DNA of 64,000 nt from Capra hircus (lineage: Eukaryota; Chordata; Mammalia; Artiodactyla; Bovidae), in the NCBI RefSeq assembly GCF_001704415.2, contig NC_030813.1:10992001-11056000 (forward strand), in the 5' to 3' direction. A model generated the notes under the pieces. The model searched no databases and had not been told where the DNA came from. It saw nothing but the letters and a program-made list of their open reading frames with translations. The translations under genes and the position numbers were made by a program. Positions within the stretch are counted from its first letter, which is position 1. Each line of letters begins with the position of its first letter. Below are positions 1 to 12,797 of this stretch, in pieces.

Positions 1-955
1 TATCAATCTCTGCACAATGGCCAGCTGGAATTTCAATAAGGGTAGCATCAAACCCATGGATCAATTTGGGAAATACTCTCATCTTAATATTAACTCTTCA
101 AACAGGCTGTTTTTCCATTTACTTAGGTGGTTTTTAATTTCTTTCAACAATATCTTATATTTTCAGGGCATATGTTTTACACTTCTTTTATTAAAAATAT
201 TTCTACTTGTATTCTTTTTAATGCTATTGTAAATGGACTTTTTATTAATTTCATTACACACTGTTCATTTTTATGTGTAGAAGTACAATTGTTTTTTGTA
301 TATGGATCTTGTAACCTTCAAATTTGCTGCACTCACTTGTTAGTTCAAGAGGTTTTTTAAATTAATTCCTCTGGATAGTCTATATGCAAGCTCATGTTAT
401 ATCTAAGTAAAGATAGTTTTACTTCTTCTCTAGTGTGGATACAGTTTATTTTATTTTATTGTCTAATTTCCCTGACTAGAACTTGCAATATAATTTTGAA
501 TAGAAATGGTAAGAGCAGATATCCTTGTCTTATTCCTGATTTAGGAGGAAAAATCCAGTCCTTCACCGTTAATCATGATACTAGTTGTGGACTTTTGAAG
601 ATACTCATTATCAAACTGAAGTGTCTATCTATTCCTACTCAGCTGAGTATTTTTATCATAAAAGGCTGTTGGATTTGTCACTTTTTTTTTTGATGTCTAT
701 TCAATTGATTGTGGGGTTTTTTCCCTTTTTTATTGTGATTATATATTACATTAATAGATTTTTAGATTTTAAACCAACTTTACATGTTTGTGATAAATCT
801 CAGATGGCCACAGTCCATGCTTGACATATGTTGTTGAATTTAACTGCTTAGTATTTTGTTGAAGATTTTGCATCTATATTCTTAAGGATATTCTTCAGTA
901 GCTTTCTTTTATTGTGAAATCTTTGTCTGGTTTGGGTGTTAAGGCAATACCCATA
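1..955 (-). mobile_element. Old L1 fragment, ORF2 reverse-transcriptase part
   Basis: Minus-strand remnant of L1 ORF2 that runs out of the window on the left. Read on the minus strand between about 560 and 340 it gives, with stops, the L1 block GYLLLPFLFKI followed by EEVKLSLL and a decayed YNMSLHIDYP, which corresponds to the segment around the FADD active site in intact L1. The plus-strand wording of 30-230 and 840-950 also follows the usual antisense L1 text. Many stops and substitutions mark it as an old, inactive copy. The family assignment is from memory of the L1 consensus. Confidence 0.8.
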
Positions 956-1480
956 TATACTGATGCACTTAACAGTGTGCCACATCGCTCTGAGATTTTA
1001 TTCAATTTTAATTATTTTTTCCCTCTCTGTTCTTCAGATTGCATAATCTCAATCAATGTATCTTTCTTTAAGTTCCTGGATCTTTCCTGTGCCAACTCTT
1101 CTGTTGAAACCATTTAATAAGCTTTTTATTTTAGTAATTGTACTTTTCAATTCCAGAATTTCCACTTGATTCTTTTTTATAATTTATATCTTTTTATTGA
1201 TACGCTCTATTGAATGAATCGTTGTCATCACACATTTCTTTACGTGTGTAAGTATGACTTGTTTCAGTTCTTAGAATGCATCTGAAATCATTGTCTGGCA
1301 TCTGAGCCCTTTGACAGCAGTTTGCATTGCTTCCTTTACTTTGCTATCTGTGGGTCACACTTTCCGGTTTCTTTGTATATCTTGTAATTTTCTGCCTAAA
1401 ACTAGACATTTGGTTTGGTGACTCTGGTTTTGACCTCAAGGTTCTACTCTTCCTACAAGTCACCACTGACCTCATTCCCT
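956..1480 (-). mobile_element. L1/HAL1-like antisense fragment
   Basis: The stretch from the CTTCAGATTG at about 1035 through the TCTTGTAATTTTCTGCC at about 1381 resembles the antisense of HAL1 or old L1M elements, in the part preceding their coding region. It does not continue the preceding ORF2 fragment in the order expected of one L1, so it is either a separate insertion or an element with an internal deletion. The match is by eye and weak in places. Confidence 0.45.
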
Positions 1481-3345
1481 CTAGGCTCTGGGGTTCTGGA
1501 ATTTGGAGGAGCTTTCCCTACCTCCCATTCTCTATGCCACATACACATACTTAAGAACAAACTAGAAAGGCTTGGGTCAAAGAATATTTTAGTGACTTCA
1601 TCTTTTGTTAACTCAAAAGTTATCCTTGCCGGTACTGAAAAGAAGTTGAGGAGAGAGAAGAAAAGTCCTGCCTTTGTCTCTTCTACCTAAAGGTAAATCG
1701 TCTGTGTTCTAGTCTTCCACTTCCCCTTTTCCTTGCTCCTTAAGGATGAGACCACGTTTATTTTATTGCTTTTATCATACAGTCCAATCTGTGTAATCCA
1801 CTATCATAATTCCCCATACCAAAGCTACCATCCTACTCTTAAATTTAAGCCTTGTGATAGAAATGCAGCTATAATTGTTGATAATTTCCCCTGATAAGCT
1901 AGAATTTCTAGACTAGGTTTCCAAATTAAAACCCACTGTATTTTTGAAAATAATTTTTTGTATCAGTATTTAATCCTAAAGCACGCAAAATGTATATATT
2001 TTTAAGTGTGAAAAAAGCATTAAATAAGAAAATCAAATATTAATGGCATTTCCTTGGAAGACAGAACAAATGTTTAGTAAGTGGAATATTTGTATAATCT
2101 TGAATATATTTATTTAATTATACTTATTGGAAACCTGTAATGAGCAAAATGATGTCAGATAGAAGAAAATACTAAAAATCACAGTGGGAAGTTTATAGAA
2201 CACCAGCCAGCAAGCTTGAGGCTCATTATCTGAGCAATTTAAAGGATTTTGTTACTGAATATAGAACATTTATTTATAGATGGCATTTTCCAGCTGTTTA
2301 AAAGTATTTCCACGTATCTATGTGATCAGTGGAGATATCCTTTCATCATTATGCCTATATATTGCTTTTGCTTTCGATACTGTATATGCATATATTTCTC
2401 ATACATTGTTCAGAAGTGTCATTCGCTCCATCACCAATTCCTCTCCTGTGACGGTACTGCCTGTCACAATCCACAATCCTTTGTGTCTTCCTGTTACTAC
2501 TCTTGTGTTCTATTTACATAAAAGTGAATAAAACTTTGTGTGAAAAAATTGCGTACCTGTAGATTCAACCTTTAACATATGCTGTGTCAAGATGGAATAT
2601 TGTTACAGTGAGTGAGCTATTCATTTGTCACTGAAAATCTTCAGCATTTGAGTGCTTTACTGTTTTGACCGTTTCAGAGAGTAACCTTTTAAAATACATA
2701 ACTTACCACTTTTAAATTGATAAATGTGTACTAAGTACTATGCCACATGTTTCACGATGGCTAAACGTTTCCATGTTGATTCAGATTATTTTGCTTTACT
2801 CTGTTCTTGCTGTGTTCTCAGAGTCAACTGCAATTGTGTGGATTGTTTTTTCCTAAACTATGTTCATAGCGTTTTTTGAATCCATGTGTCTACTTTTTCT
2901 AGTTTTCCAGTCTATGGTTTGTAATATCGGTAGCTTGCTCTTCTAGCCATTGTCATACTATCTGGGTCTAGCAGCCAGGTTGCCATTTCAATAAAATGAA
3001 GAGGTCAAACTAGATGACCCCTGAAGCCCTGATGTCTCTAAAATCATACAAATGTGAATTGCCCTGAGCTTCGAAATCAGAGTAGGCTTCTTAGGCTGGC
3101 TTCTCAAGTAAAAATGAAAGCTCTCAATCACAAATGAAGAAGCTGAATTCAAACATGCCGTGTACTTGGTCGCACAGAGAATCCACATTCTGCCTTGGGG
3201 TACCTAATTCAGTGCTCTTTCAACTGCACCGCATAGCAACCCAAGCAAGAGCTGAAGATTGTGGGAGAACCAGACAGTATCTCTCGAAGGCAAAATAAAC
3301 CAATTTGTGTGCCCAGTTTTCCTAACGGCTTTTTGTTAATCATGG
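1481..3345. other. Unrecognised intronic sequence
   Basis: AT-rich sequence with no coding potential I can support; the short open frames here are ordinary chance frames. About 2990-3060 (AGATGACCCCTGAAGCCC and neighbours) recalls the 3' end of CR1/L3-type LINEs, but the match is too short to call. No low-complexity run of note. Confidence 0.5.
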
Positions 3346-3498
3346 GTGTGTGCTGTGTGCTAAGTTGCTTCAGTCTTGTCTGACTCTTTGTGACTCTATG
3401 GACTGTACCCCGCCAGGCTCCTCTGTGTATGGGATTCTCCAGGCAAGAATCCTGGAGTGGGTTGCCATGCCCTCCTCCAAGGGATCTTTCTGACCAAG
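3346..3498 (-). mobile_element. Bov-tA SINE, tRNA head missing
   Basis: Antisense ruminant SINE body: GACTCTTTGTGACTC, then ACTGTACCCCGCCAGGCTCC and CTGGAGTGGGTTGCCATG. It stops near TTTCTGACC, so the tRNA-derived head with the B box is absent. On the element strand this is a 5' truncation, which is unusual for a SINE and could also be a later deletion. Confidence 0.85.
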
Positions 3499-4627
3499 GT
3501 AATAAGTGTGACCTCTGCAAAGTTGAATAATTGTTGAAGAACCCAGACCTATCTCCTGTATTGAGAGTATATGTTATTATATAAAATTTCAAAGATTAAT
3601 ATGGAGATTTTAGTGTATTAATGGCATAATGACCAATGTATTGCATAACAAGCAAAAGTATTTTGACTTCTCTCTCAGCTACCTGTTGACAGCAGGTAGG
3701 TTTTTTACTCTTATTACCGTTGGATGATACTATTTAATAAAATTCTAGTTCATCTATAAAAAGAGCCACTAAGATTCCCAATTTCTGTTTTCACCAAACC
3801 TATGACATAAAGAATAGGAAAACTTTTCACCAGGAAATTAGAATTGGTTTTCCCCTACCTATTAGTATTCATACTGCTGAGTGATGGATTTAGAGAAAAA
3901 GACTGACTTTCCTTGTCATGGTCAGTCCTTGATTTGCCAGTGTAGTATTGACAGGTAGATGAAAGAATTTCCCCTAGGCAGAAGATTTCTGCAATACATA
4001 TTTATCTATTTGATATTTTTAGTAGAGGGCACCATTAGAAACCGCCATCCCCCATATTCTTATCTTAGCTGCAACTTTTTTTCCTGTAAAATGACTATTT
4101 TTTTCCTGAACATGTTTAAATTCAAAGGAATAAATACCAGCTATAAAATACACTTTAATATTGAGCAACAATGATTGAAGGAAAATGAGCTATGTACATT
4201 ACTCAGATACATTAACATGAATCTATCAAGGTTTACATCTGTCTGTTCTGAGTATCTTGTTATCATTATTTTTAGTAACTAGAAAATCTTAAATGTCATT
4301 CTTTCTGCTTTATGGTTTTTATGTATTTAAATATTGTAAGAATAACTAGAGGAATTCCAATTCTTTTCAGCTGCTGGTACATATATTAATTGCAACAAAG
4401 ATTTCCCCTAGGAGGTAAGCTGATAACTGCTTAAAGTAGTTGTTAATATTTAATTTACTTGCTTTAAGGTAAATACATATTTCCTCTAAATATTAAGTTT
4501 TATTTATATAATACAGAGCAATAAACTGTCCACAAAATACAAAAGAAAAATTCACATTCCTCTGAAGAAACCAAAAATTTAGTTATTTTTATACATAAAC
4601 ATCTTTTATGACATGAGTTTACCCATG
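3499..4627. other. Unrecognised AT-rich intronic sequence
   Basis: No repeat family or exon recognised. Composition is uniformly AT-rich, with several short poly-T runs around 4075-4110. Confidence 0.5.
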
Positions 4628-4862
4628 TGTTTAGCTTCAGATATATCTTGGTTCAAATTGCATGTCTGCCAATTACTAGATGTGTGTCCTTAGCAAATGA
4701 CTGAAAATTCCTGTGCATTAATTTTCAACATATAAAATGGGGATGATAATAGTTTCTACCTCATAGGTTTCTATGAGGATTAGATGATGTGTGTACCTAT
4801 TCATATGTGTATAATGCTAAGCTAAGTGCTTGGCACATAAGTGTTTCAAAAAGTGTTTGTCA
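4628..4862 (+). mobile_element. MIR SINE
   Basis: Near full-length mammalian MIR on the plus strand. In order it shows the core AATTACTAGATGTGTG followed by a decayed copy of the cytosine-rich stretch, ATAAAATGGGGATGATAATAG, CCTCATAGGTTTCTATGAGG and the 3' end GCTTGGCACATAAGTG. MIR was active before the placental radiation, so this predates the ruminant repeats beside it. Confidence 0.85.
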
Positions 4863-4875
4863 TCATCACCATCAT

Positions 4876-5084
4876 TGTTGTTGTTGTTTAGTCGCTGAGT
4901 AGTGTCCAATTCTTTGCAACCCCATGGACTGTAGCCCACCAGGCTTCTCCATCCATAAGATTTTCCAGGCAAGAATACTGGATTAGGTTGTCATTTCCTT
5001 CTCTGGGGGATCATCCTGATTCAGGGATTGAACCCAGGTCTCCTGCATTGCAGGCAGACTACTTTCTGAGCCACCAGGGAAGCT
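4876..5084 (-). mobile_element. Bov-tA SINE, full length
   Basis: Starts on the plus strand with the antisense of the SINE tail (TTGTTGTTGTTTAGTCGCTG) and ends with GAGCCACCAGGGAAGCT, the antisense of the tRNA-like 5' end. The B-box region is present as GGGATTGAACCC. It sits directly after the MIR, with only about 13 bp of CAT-rich sequence between them. Confidence 0.93.
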
Positions 5085-6241
5085 GGAAAGTGTATCAAAT
5101 TTGAATCATAATGATGGACAGTATTTCATGAATCCCTAATTAATGCACATCTAAACCTGCTGTACCCTTAGAAATAATGAAATTTGTGGAACACAGAATA
5201 CATTTAACTCTTGCCCTTGTGAATCTCCAAAAGGAGCATAAAGAGTTGAAGAAAGGAAGAAGAAATTGATTTGGTGTCAGAAGAGGTTTGAGTTGGGAAT
5301 TAAGAGAAAATGAGATTGTGTGGTTCTTGTGAGGCCAGAACATGCAGGAGCTTTTCCCCCTGGATTTTAGGGTCTCAGGAACCCTGACTCCAGCTGTACT
5401 GATCACTTTTGCTTAGAATGCTATCGTTTGACATTCCAACTCTGCAGATTCTCATATCACCTCCCCTAATTAATGTATCGTAATTTACTGCTCTCCTATA
5501 ACCTCCTAGATCAGGACTCTTACGTGCCTTTTATACATAAGATTAGGAAGTGGGCTGCTTAGCAACAAGGCAGTGAGAATTCTTATTTCTTCATTCTCAT
5601 TTCGGGGTACAGATGTCTTTAGTACTTGATCATCACTTCTAAATGCATACTCAGTACCCAGTTTTACACTGTTCCTAGTGAATAAAGCCAAAGCGTGATA
5701 GTGGAGCCAAAACGTCTAGCTAGAGGGATGATTTTTCAGCTTTTTATTTAAGGTAGAGAGCATTTACTATCGTTTTGGCCAATTAGATGCAAGACTGTGC
5801 TGTTGTATGAAACTTCCAGGGAAGCAGGTGAGATATGGTTGATGTCTGCCCTTTTGCTCTCTGCCTTTATTCCTTTCTCTTGCCCAGTATATTGTCTTAT
5901 TGGCTGGAAATGACACATCCATCTTAAAGCTATGAAGGAAAGGCCAAGAGAATCAGAGACCTCACTTCTGGCATTCTTGAACTTCTGAACCAACCACTTA
6001 TCTCCAGATTTCCAATTACTCAAGAAAAATAAGCCGCTTCTTCTTCTTTTTTTTAATCCATTGCTTTTTATTTTCATTTTTGTTTTTCTGATACAAAGTT
6101 TGACCTTTTCCTATCCAATGCTTTTCCATTGCATTTTTTCTCATAAGTCATTTTTAGATTTGCCTACATCCACATTGCCTCCATTTCTAAAACTTGTCGA
6201 CCCTTCAAAGGAGTATTCATATAAAATGCCCTAAATAAGCC
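5085..6241. other. Unrecognised intronic sequence
   Basis: No recognisable repeat or exon. A minus-strand open frame of about 109 codons (5748-6077) and smaller ones here resemble no family I know and have no splice context, so I treat them as chance. Confidence 0.45.
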
Positions 6242-6470
6242 TTGGCTTCCCCAGTGGCTGAGTGGTAAAGGAATCCACCTGCAATGCAGGAGCTGCAGAG
6301 ACTCAGGTTTGATCCCTGAGTCAGAAAGATCCCCTGGAAGAGGGCATGGCAACCAACTCCAGTATTCTTGCCTGGAGAATCCGGTGGACAGAGGAGCCTG
6401 ACGGGCTACAGTCCATAGGATGGCAAAGAGTCAGACATGACTAAGCAACTTAGCATGCATGCACACAAAC
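6242..6470 (+). mobile_element. Bov-tA SINE, full length
   Basis: Plus-strand copy beginning CTTGGCTTCCCCAGTGGCTG, with the B-box motif GGTTTGATCC at about 6306, the body CTGGAGAATCCGGTGGACAG, and the tail GACTAAGCAACTTAGCATGC. Complete from tRNA head to tail. Confidence 0.92.
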
Positions 6471-7718
6471 ATGGCCAAACACTTTTTAAGAAGTTTTGAT
6501 GGTGAAAATTTTATGCTAATTATCAATCAATTATTAGATAGCAGTTCTGTGAGTGAATTCTTAGAATATTCAATAATACCATAATTATATTTCACTGATA
6601 AATTTTCATTTTTGCCTCAATAACCAAAGTTGTTTGCAATTAAGTGATTATGGGCTAATCAAAATCTGAAATTTTTTAGATTTTTTTCAAAAATTTAACT
6701 CCGCTCTACTGAGCATACCCTATTCAGACTGAATAATCCATCAAAAGCATTAATTAATGTGTGTTTTCCTCTTTTGTTTTTTCAATTTGAAAAATTCATT
6801 CAGCTCAATAGGTTTTTTTTAATTATTATTATGTTTTATCTATAGTGGTTGAATGTTTTCATCATTCTGTGATTACCTCTTGAGAGTCAACACTTCAGAT
6901 CCCTGCAATCATTTCTCAGTATCCTGACTAATATGAGAATATGAGAAATTGTTTTCAAACACGTTGACAGTGGAAAGAGTTAAAGCTGGTTATTAATACA
7001 TGAGAATTGGAGTGCTTGACTGAAGTTGTTTTGAGATGAAAACTGCATTGATACTTTGATTTCCAAATAGGATGCTACTTTAACATGAGGATAAGAAAAG
7101 GGAAATATAATATTTGGTATGACAACATGTCTACAGAAAACTGGTAATTTAATCATTTTATAGGCAGTTACTTAAGTGATCATGATTTGCTTTTTATTAT
7201 ATAGGCACCATTTGTTAACATAAACTTACTTTTTGTTTGATGAAATTTATTTAACAGGCTCATAAAGTTTCCACAAAATTGGAAACAATCACAGATGGAA
7301 ATTAGTTTAACTCTTAGAGAAGGTACATAATGTCACAGAAGGACAAAATGTAATAATACTCTGTATTTTGGAGATGGGGGAGGAAATTTACAACCAGAGG
7401 AATGTCTCATTCTCATACCAAATGTTTAAAGCATTTTTCCATAAATGCATTAAGCTGACATTAAGGCAAAAAATGACTCCTAAGGGAAATTTCAGCATGA
7501 CTCAAAAATAATATTAGAAGTAAATCCCATTGCTCAGAGAAAGTAATAGTTTATGCAAATATATTTCTGCAAAGTGATATGCTTAAATTAATGATTCCAA
7601 ATCTTCAGCCATATAATTGTGGAAACATCCAAAAATTAGGAAATATGTACAAAATTTTAAAATAAGGGACATTCCAGCCAGCTTCACAAAGAACAAGTTG
7701 CTCTTCTCAACTTGTCTA
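6471..7718. other. Unrecognised AT-rich intronic sequence
   Basis: Very AT-rich; no repeat family, exon or RNA gene recognised. Confidence 0.5.
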
Positions 7719-7747
7719 ACACACACACACACACACACACACACACC
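7719..7747. repeat. (AC)n microsatellite
   Basis: About 14 uninterrupted AC units, ended by CATAAGCC. Length polymorphism is likely. Confidence 0.97.
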
Positions 7748-7753
7748 ATAAGC

Positions 7754-8131
7754 CTTTCACTTAAACCAGTGCTTTATTTTAGGAAGATAGATAAGCAGGT
7801 AGGTTTTCTTTCCTTTTTTTAATTTATTTTTTTATAGAAGCATAATTGCTTTACAGATTTCTGCTGTTTTCTGTCAAACCTCAACATGAATTAGCCATAG
7901 GTATATATATATCCCCTCCATTTTGAACCTCCCTCCCATCTCTCTTTCACTTAAACCAGTGCTTTATTTTAGGAAGATAGATAAGCAGGTAGATTTTCTT
8001 TCTTTTTTTTTTTTATTTTTTATAGAAGCATAATTGCTTTACAGATTTCTGCTGTTTTCTGTCAAACCTCAACATGAATTAGCCATAAGTATACATATAT
8101 CCCCTCCATTTTGAACCTCCCTCCCATCTCT
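7754..8131. repeat. Direct tandem duplication of about 190 bp spanning an L1 3' junction
   Basis: Two direct copies, 7754-7943 and 7944-8131. Each holds about 50 bp of flanking sequence (TTTCACTTAAACCAGTGC to AAGCAGGTAG) followed by the poly-T and first part of the minus-strand L1 3' end (ATAGAAGCATAATTGC to CTCCCTCCCATCTCT). They differ by only a few substitutions and by poly-T length. The junction shares CTCTTTC with the end of the second unit. The duplication happened after the L1 had inserted. Confidence 0.93.
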
Positions 8132-8869
8132 TTCCTCATCCCACCCCTCTAGGTTGATACAGAGCTCCTGTTTGAGTTTCCTGAGCCATACAGCAAATTC
8201 CCTTGGCTATCTATTTTACACATGGTAATATAAGTTTCCATGTTACTCTCTCCATACATCTCACCCTCTCCTCCCTTCTCCCCATGTCCAGAAGTCTTTT
8301 CTCTAAGTCTCTTTCTCCATTGCTGCCCTGTAAGTAAGTTCTTCAGTACTATTTTTCTAGATTCCACATATATGTGTTCGAATACAATATTTATCTTTCT
8401 ATTTCTGATTCACTTCATTCTGTATAACACGTTCTAGGTTCATCCGCCTCATCAGAACTGACTCAAATGTGTTCCTTATTATGGCTGAGTAATATTCCAT
8501 TGTGTATATGTACCACAACTTCTCTATATGTTCATCTGTTGATGGACATCTAGGTTACTTCCATGTTCTAGCTATTGTAAATAGTGCTGCAATGAATAAT
8601 GGGATACATGTGTCTTTTTAAATTTCGGTTTTGTTAGGGTATATGCCTAGCAGTGGGATTGCTGGGTCATATGGTTTATTTATTCCTAGTTTTTTAAGGA
8701 ATTTCCATACCGTCTTCCATAGTAGCTGTATCAATTTACACTCCTACCAACAGTGCAAGAGTGTTCCCTTTTCTCCACACCCACTCCAGCGTTTATTGTT
8801 TGTAGAATTTTTGATGAAGGCCATCCAAACCGGGTGTGAAATGGATCTTTCATTGTAGTTTTTATTTGC

Positions 8870-11078
8870 ATTGATTATATTCTTTGCAGCCAAAGATGGA
8901 GAAGCTCTATACAATTAACAAAAACAAGACCAGGAGCTGACTGTGGCTCAGATCATGAACTCCTTATTGCCAAATTCAGACTCAAATTGAAGAAAGTACG
9001 GAAAACCACTAGACCACTCAGGTATGACCTAAATCAAATCCCTTATGATGATACAGTGGAAGTGAGAAATAGATTTAAGGGACTAGATCTGATAGCTAGA
9101 GTGCCTGATGAACTATGGAATGAGGTTCGTGACATTGGACAGAAGACAGAGATCAAGACCATCCCCATGGAAAAGAAATGCAAAAAAGCAAAATGGTTAT
9201 CTGGGGAGGCCTTACAAATAGCTGTGAAAGGAGCGAAGGGAAAGGAGAAAAGGAAAGATATAAGCATCTGAACGCAGAGTTCCAAAGAATAGCAAGAAGA
9301 GATAAGAAAGCCTTCCTCAGTGATCAATGCAAAGCAGTGGAGGAAAACAACAAAATTGGAAAGACGAGAGATCTCTTCAAGAAAATTAGAGATACCAAGG
9401 GAACATTCCATGCAAAGATGGGCTCGATAAAGGACAGAAATGGTCTGGACCTAACAGAAGCAGAAGATATTAAGAAGAGGCGGCAAGAATACACAGAACT
9501 GTACAAAAAAGATCTTCATGACCCAGATAGTCACAATGGTGTGATCACTCACCTAGAGCCAGACATCCTGGAATGTGAAGTCAAGTGGGCCTTAGAAAGC
9601 ATCACTTTGAACAAAGCTAGTGGATGTGATGGAGTTCCAGTTGAGCTATTTCAAATCCTGGAAGATGATGCTGTGAAAGTGCTGCATTCAATATGCCAGC
9701 AAATTTGGAAAACCCAGCAGTGGCCACAGGACTGGAAAAGGTCAGTTTTCATTCCAATCCCAAAGAAAGGCAATGCAAAACAATGCTCAAACTACCACAT
9801 AATTGCACTCATCTCACGCTAATAAAGTAATGGTCAAAATTCTCTGGACCAGGCTTCAGCAATACATGAACTTTGAACTGAGAGATGTTCAAGCTGGTTT
9901 TAGAAAAGGCAGAGGAACCAGAGATCAAATTGCCAACATCCGCTGGATCATCAAAAAAGCAAGAGAGTTCCAGAAAAACATCTATTTCTGCTTTATTGAC
10001 TATGCCAAACCTTTGACTGTGTGGATCACAATAAGCTACGGAAAATTCTGAAAGAAATGGGAGTACCAGACCACCTAACCTGCCTCTTGAGAAATCTGTA
10101 TGCAGGTCAGGAAGCAACAGCTAGAACTGGACATGGAACAACAGACTGGTTCCAAATAGGAAAAGGAGTATGTCAGGGCTGTATATTATCTCCCTGCTTA
10201 TTTAACTTATATGCAGAGTACATCATGAGAAACGCTGGACTGGAAGAAACACAAGCTGGAATCAAGATTGCCGGGAGAAATATCAATAACCTCAGATATG
10301 CAGAGGACACCACCTTTATGGCAGAAAGTGAAGAGGAACTAAAGAGCCTCTTGATGAAAGTGAAAGAGGATAGTGAAAAAGTTGGCTTAAAGCTCAACAT
10401 TCAGAAAACGAAGATCATGGCATCTGGTCCCATCACTTCATGGGAAATAGATGGGGAAACAGTGGAAACAGTGTCAGACTTTATTTTTGGGGGCTCCACA
10501 ATCACTGCAGATGGTGACTGCAGCCATGAAATTAAAAGACGCTTACTCCTTCGAAGAATAGTTATGACCAACCTAGATAGAATATTTAAAAGCAGAGACG
10601 TTACTTTGCCAACAAAGGTCCGCCTAGTCAAGGCTATGGTTTTTCCTGTGGTCATGTATGGATGTTAGAGTTGGACTGTGAAGAAAGCTGAGCACTGAAG
10701 AATTAATGCTTTTGAACTGTGGTGTTGGAGAAGACTCTTGAGAGTCTGTTGCACTTCAAGGAGATCCAACCAGTCCATTCTGAAGGAAATCAACCCTGGG
10801 ATTTCTTTGGAAGGAATGATGCTAAAGCTGAAACTCCAGTACTTTGGCCACCTTATGCAAAGAGTTTACTCATTGGAAAAGATTCTGATGCTGGGAGGAA
10901 TTGGGGGCAGGAGGAGAAGGGGACGACCGAGGATGAGACGGCTGGATGGCATCACTGATTCGATGGACGTGAGTCTGAGTGAACTCCGGAAGTTGGTGAT
11001 GGACAGGGAGGCCTGGCGTGCTGCGATTCATGGGGTCACAAAGAGTCAGACACGACTGAGCGACTGAACTGAACTGAA
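8870..11078 (+). mobile_element. BovB LINE (RTE), 5'-truncated, copy A
   Basis: Plus-strand BovB starting at ATTGATTATATTCTTTGCAG in the endonuclease region, with GSDHELLIAKF at about 8955, and ending in the GACTGAACTGAACTGAA tail. The coding frame is broken into at least five open pieces (8987-9271, 9178-9822, 9803-10051, 10021-10668, 10738-11067). The polymerase motif reads YAED instead of YADD (10297-10308), so one of the two metal-binding aspartates is lost. A stop at 10666-10668 and another in-frame TGA at 10696-10698 end the frame before the C-terminal TRLSD. Flanked on both sides by L1 sequence; I could not define a target-site duplication. Confidence 0.95.
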
Positions 11079-12735
11079 TAAAGAGCAATGTTGAGCATCT
11101 TTTCATGTGTTTGTAGTCATATGTATGTCTTCTTTGGAGAAATATCTCTTTAGGTCTTTTTCCCATTTCGGATTGGGTTGTTTGTTTTTCTGGCATAGAG
11201 TTGTATGAGCTTCTTGTATATTTTGAAAATTAATCTTTTGTCAGTTGTTTCACTTGTTATTATTTTCTCCCATTCTGAGGGTTTTCTTTTCACCTTGCTT
11301 ATAGTTTCTTTTGTTGTGCAAAAGTTTTTAAGTTTAATCTTGTTTACTTTTGTTTCTGTTTCTGTTACTCTAGGACATGGTTCATAGAGGATCTTATTTT
11401 GATTTATGTCATCGAGTGTTCTGCCTTGGTTTTCCTCTGTATGTTTTATAGTTTCTGGTCTTGTATTTAGATCTTTAATCCGTTTTGAGTTTATCTTTGT
11501 GCATGGTGTTAAGAAGTGTTCTAATTTCATTCTTTTACATGGAGTTGTCCAGTTTCCCCAGCACCATTTATTGAAGAAGCTGTCTTTGCCCCATTGTATA
11601 TTCTTTCCTCCTATGTCAAAAGTAGGTACCTATAGTTGCATGGGTTTATTTCTGGGCTTTCTATCTTGTTCCTTTGGTCTATATTTCTGTTTTTGTGCCA
11701 GTACCATACTGCCTTGATGACTGTGGCTTTGTAGTATAATCTAAAGTCACGAAGGTTGATTCTTGTAGCTCCATTCTTCTTTCTCAAGACTGCTTTGGCT
11801 ATTTGGGGTCTTTTGTGTTTCCATATGAAATGTGAAATTTTTTGCTCTAGTTCTATGAAAAGTGCTATTAGTAATTTGATAGGGATTGCATTTAATCTGT
11901 AGATTGTGTTTGGCAGTATAGTCATTTTCACAGTATTGATTCTTCCTACCAGGAGCACGGAATATCTTTCCATCTGTTTATGTCATCTTTGATTTCTTTC
12001 ATTAGTGTCTGATAATTTTCTGTGTACACATATTTTGTCACCTTAGGTAAGTTTATTCCTAGATATTTAATACTTTTTGTTGCAATGATGAATGGGATTG
12101 ATTCCTTAATTTCTCTTTCTGATTTTTCACTGTTGGTATAAAGAAATGCAAGTGAGTTATGTGTATTGATTTTGTATCCTGCAACTTTGCTAAATTCACT
12201 GATTAGCTCTAGTAATTTCCTGATACAGTATTTAAGGATATCTATGTACAGTATCATGTCATCTGCAAACAGTGAGAGCTTTATTTCTTTTCCAATCCAG
12301 ATTCCTTTTATTTCTTTTTCTTCTCTGATTACTGTAGCTAGGACTTCCAGAACTATGTTGAATAATAGTGGTAAAAGTGGACACCCTTGTCTTGTTCCTG
12401 ATCATAGGGGAAATGCTTTCAGTTTTTCACCATTGAGAATAATGTTTGCTGTAGGCTTATCATATTTGGCCTTTACTGTGTTGAGGTAGGTTCCTCCTAT
12501 GCCCATTTTTTGAAGAGTTTTAACCATAAATGGATGCTGAATTTTTCAAAGGCTTTTTCTGCATCTGTTGAGATGATCATATGATTTTTACCTTTCAATT
12601 TGTTAATATGGTATATCACACTGATTGATTTGCATATATTGAAGAATCTTTGCAACCCTAGAATAAGCCCAACTTAGTCATGGTGTATGAGCTTTTGGAT
12701 ATGTTGCTGAATTCTGTTTCCTAAAATTTTGTTGA

Positions 12736-12797
12736 TGTATGGCAAAACCAATACAGTATTGTAAAGTAAAATAAAGTAAAATAATTTTTTAAATTAG
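12736..12797 (+). mobile_element. 62-bp L1 3' stub with perfect target duplication
   Basis: A tiny piece of ruminant L1 3' end in plus orientation (GGCAAAACCAATACAGTATT, then AAGTAAAATAAAGTAAAATA). It is bounded by the 10-bp direct repeat ATTTTGTTGA at 12726-12735 and 12798-12807, and the surrounding L1 reads through if one repeat and the stub are removed. It lacks a long A-tail; the AAGTAAAATAA run serves as the 3' end. Confidence 0.85.
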
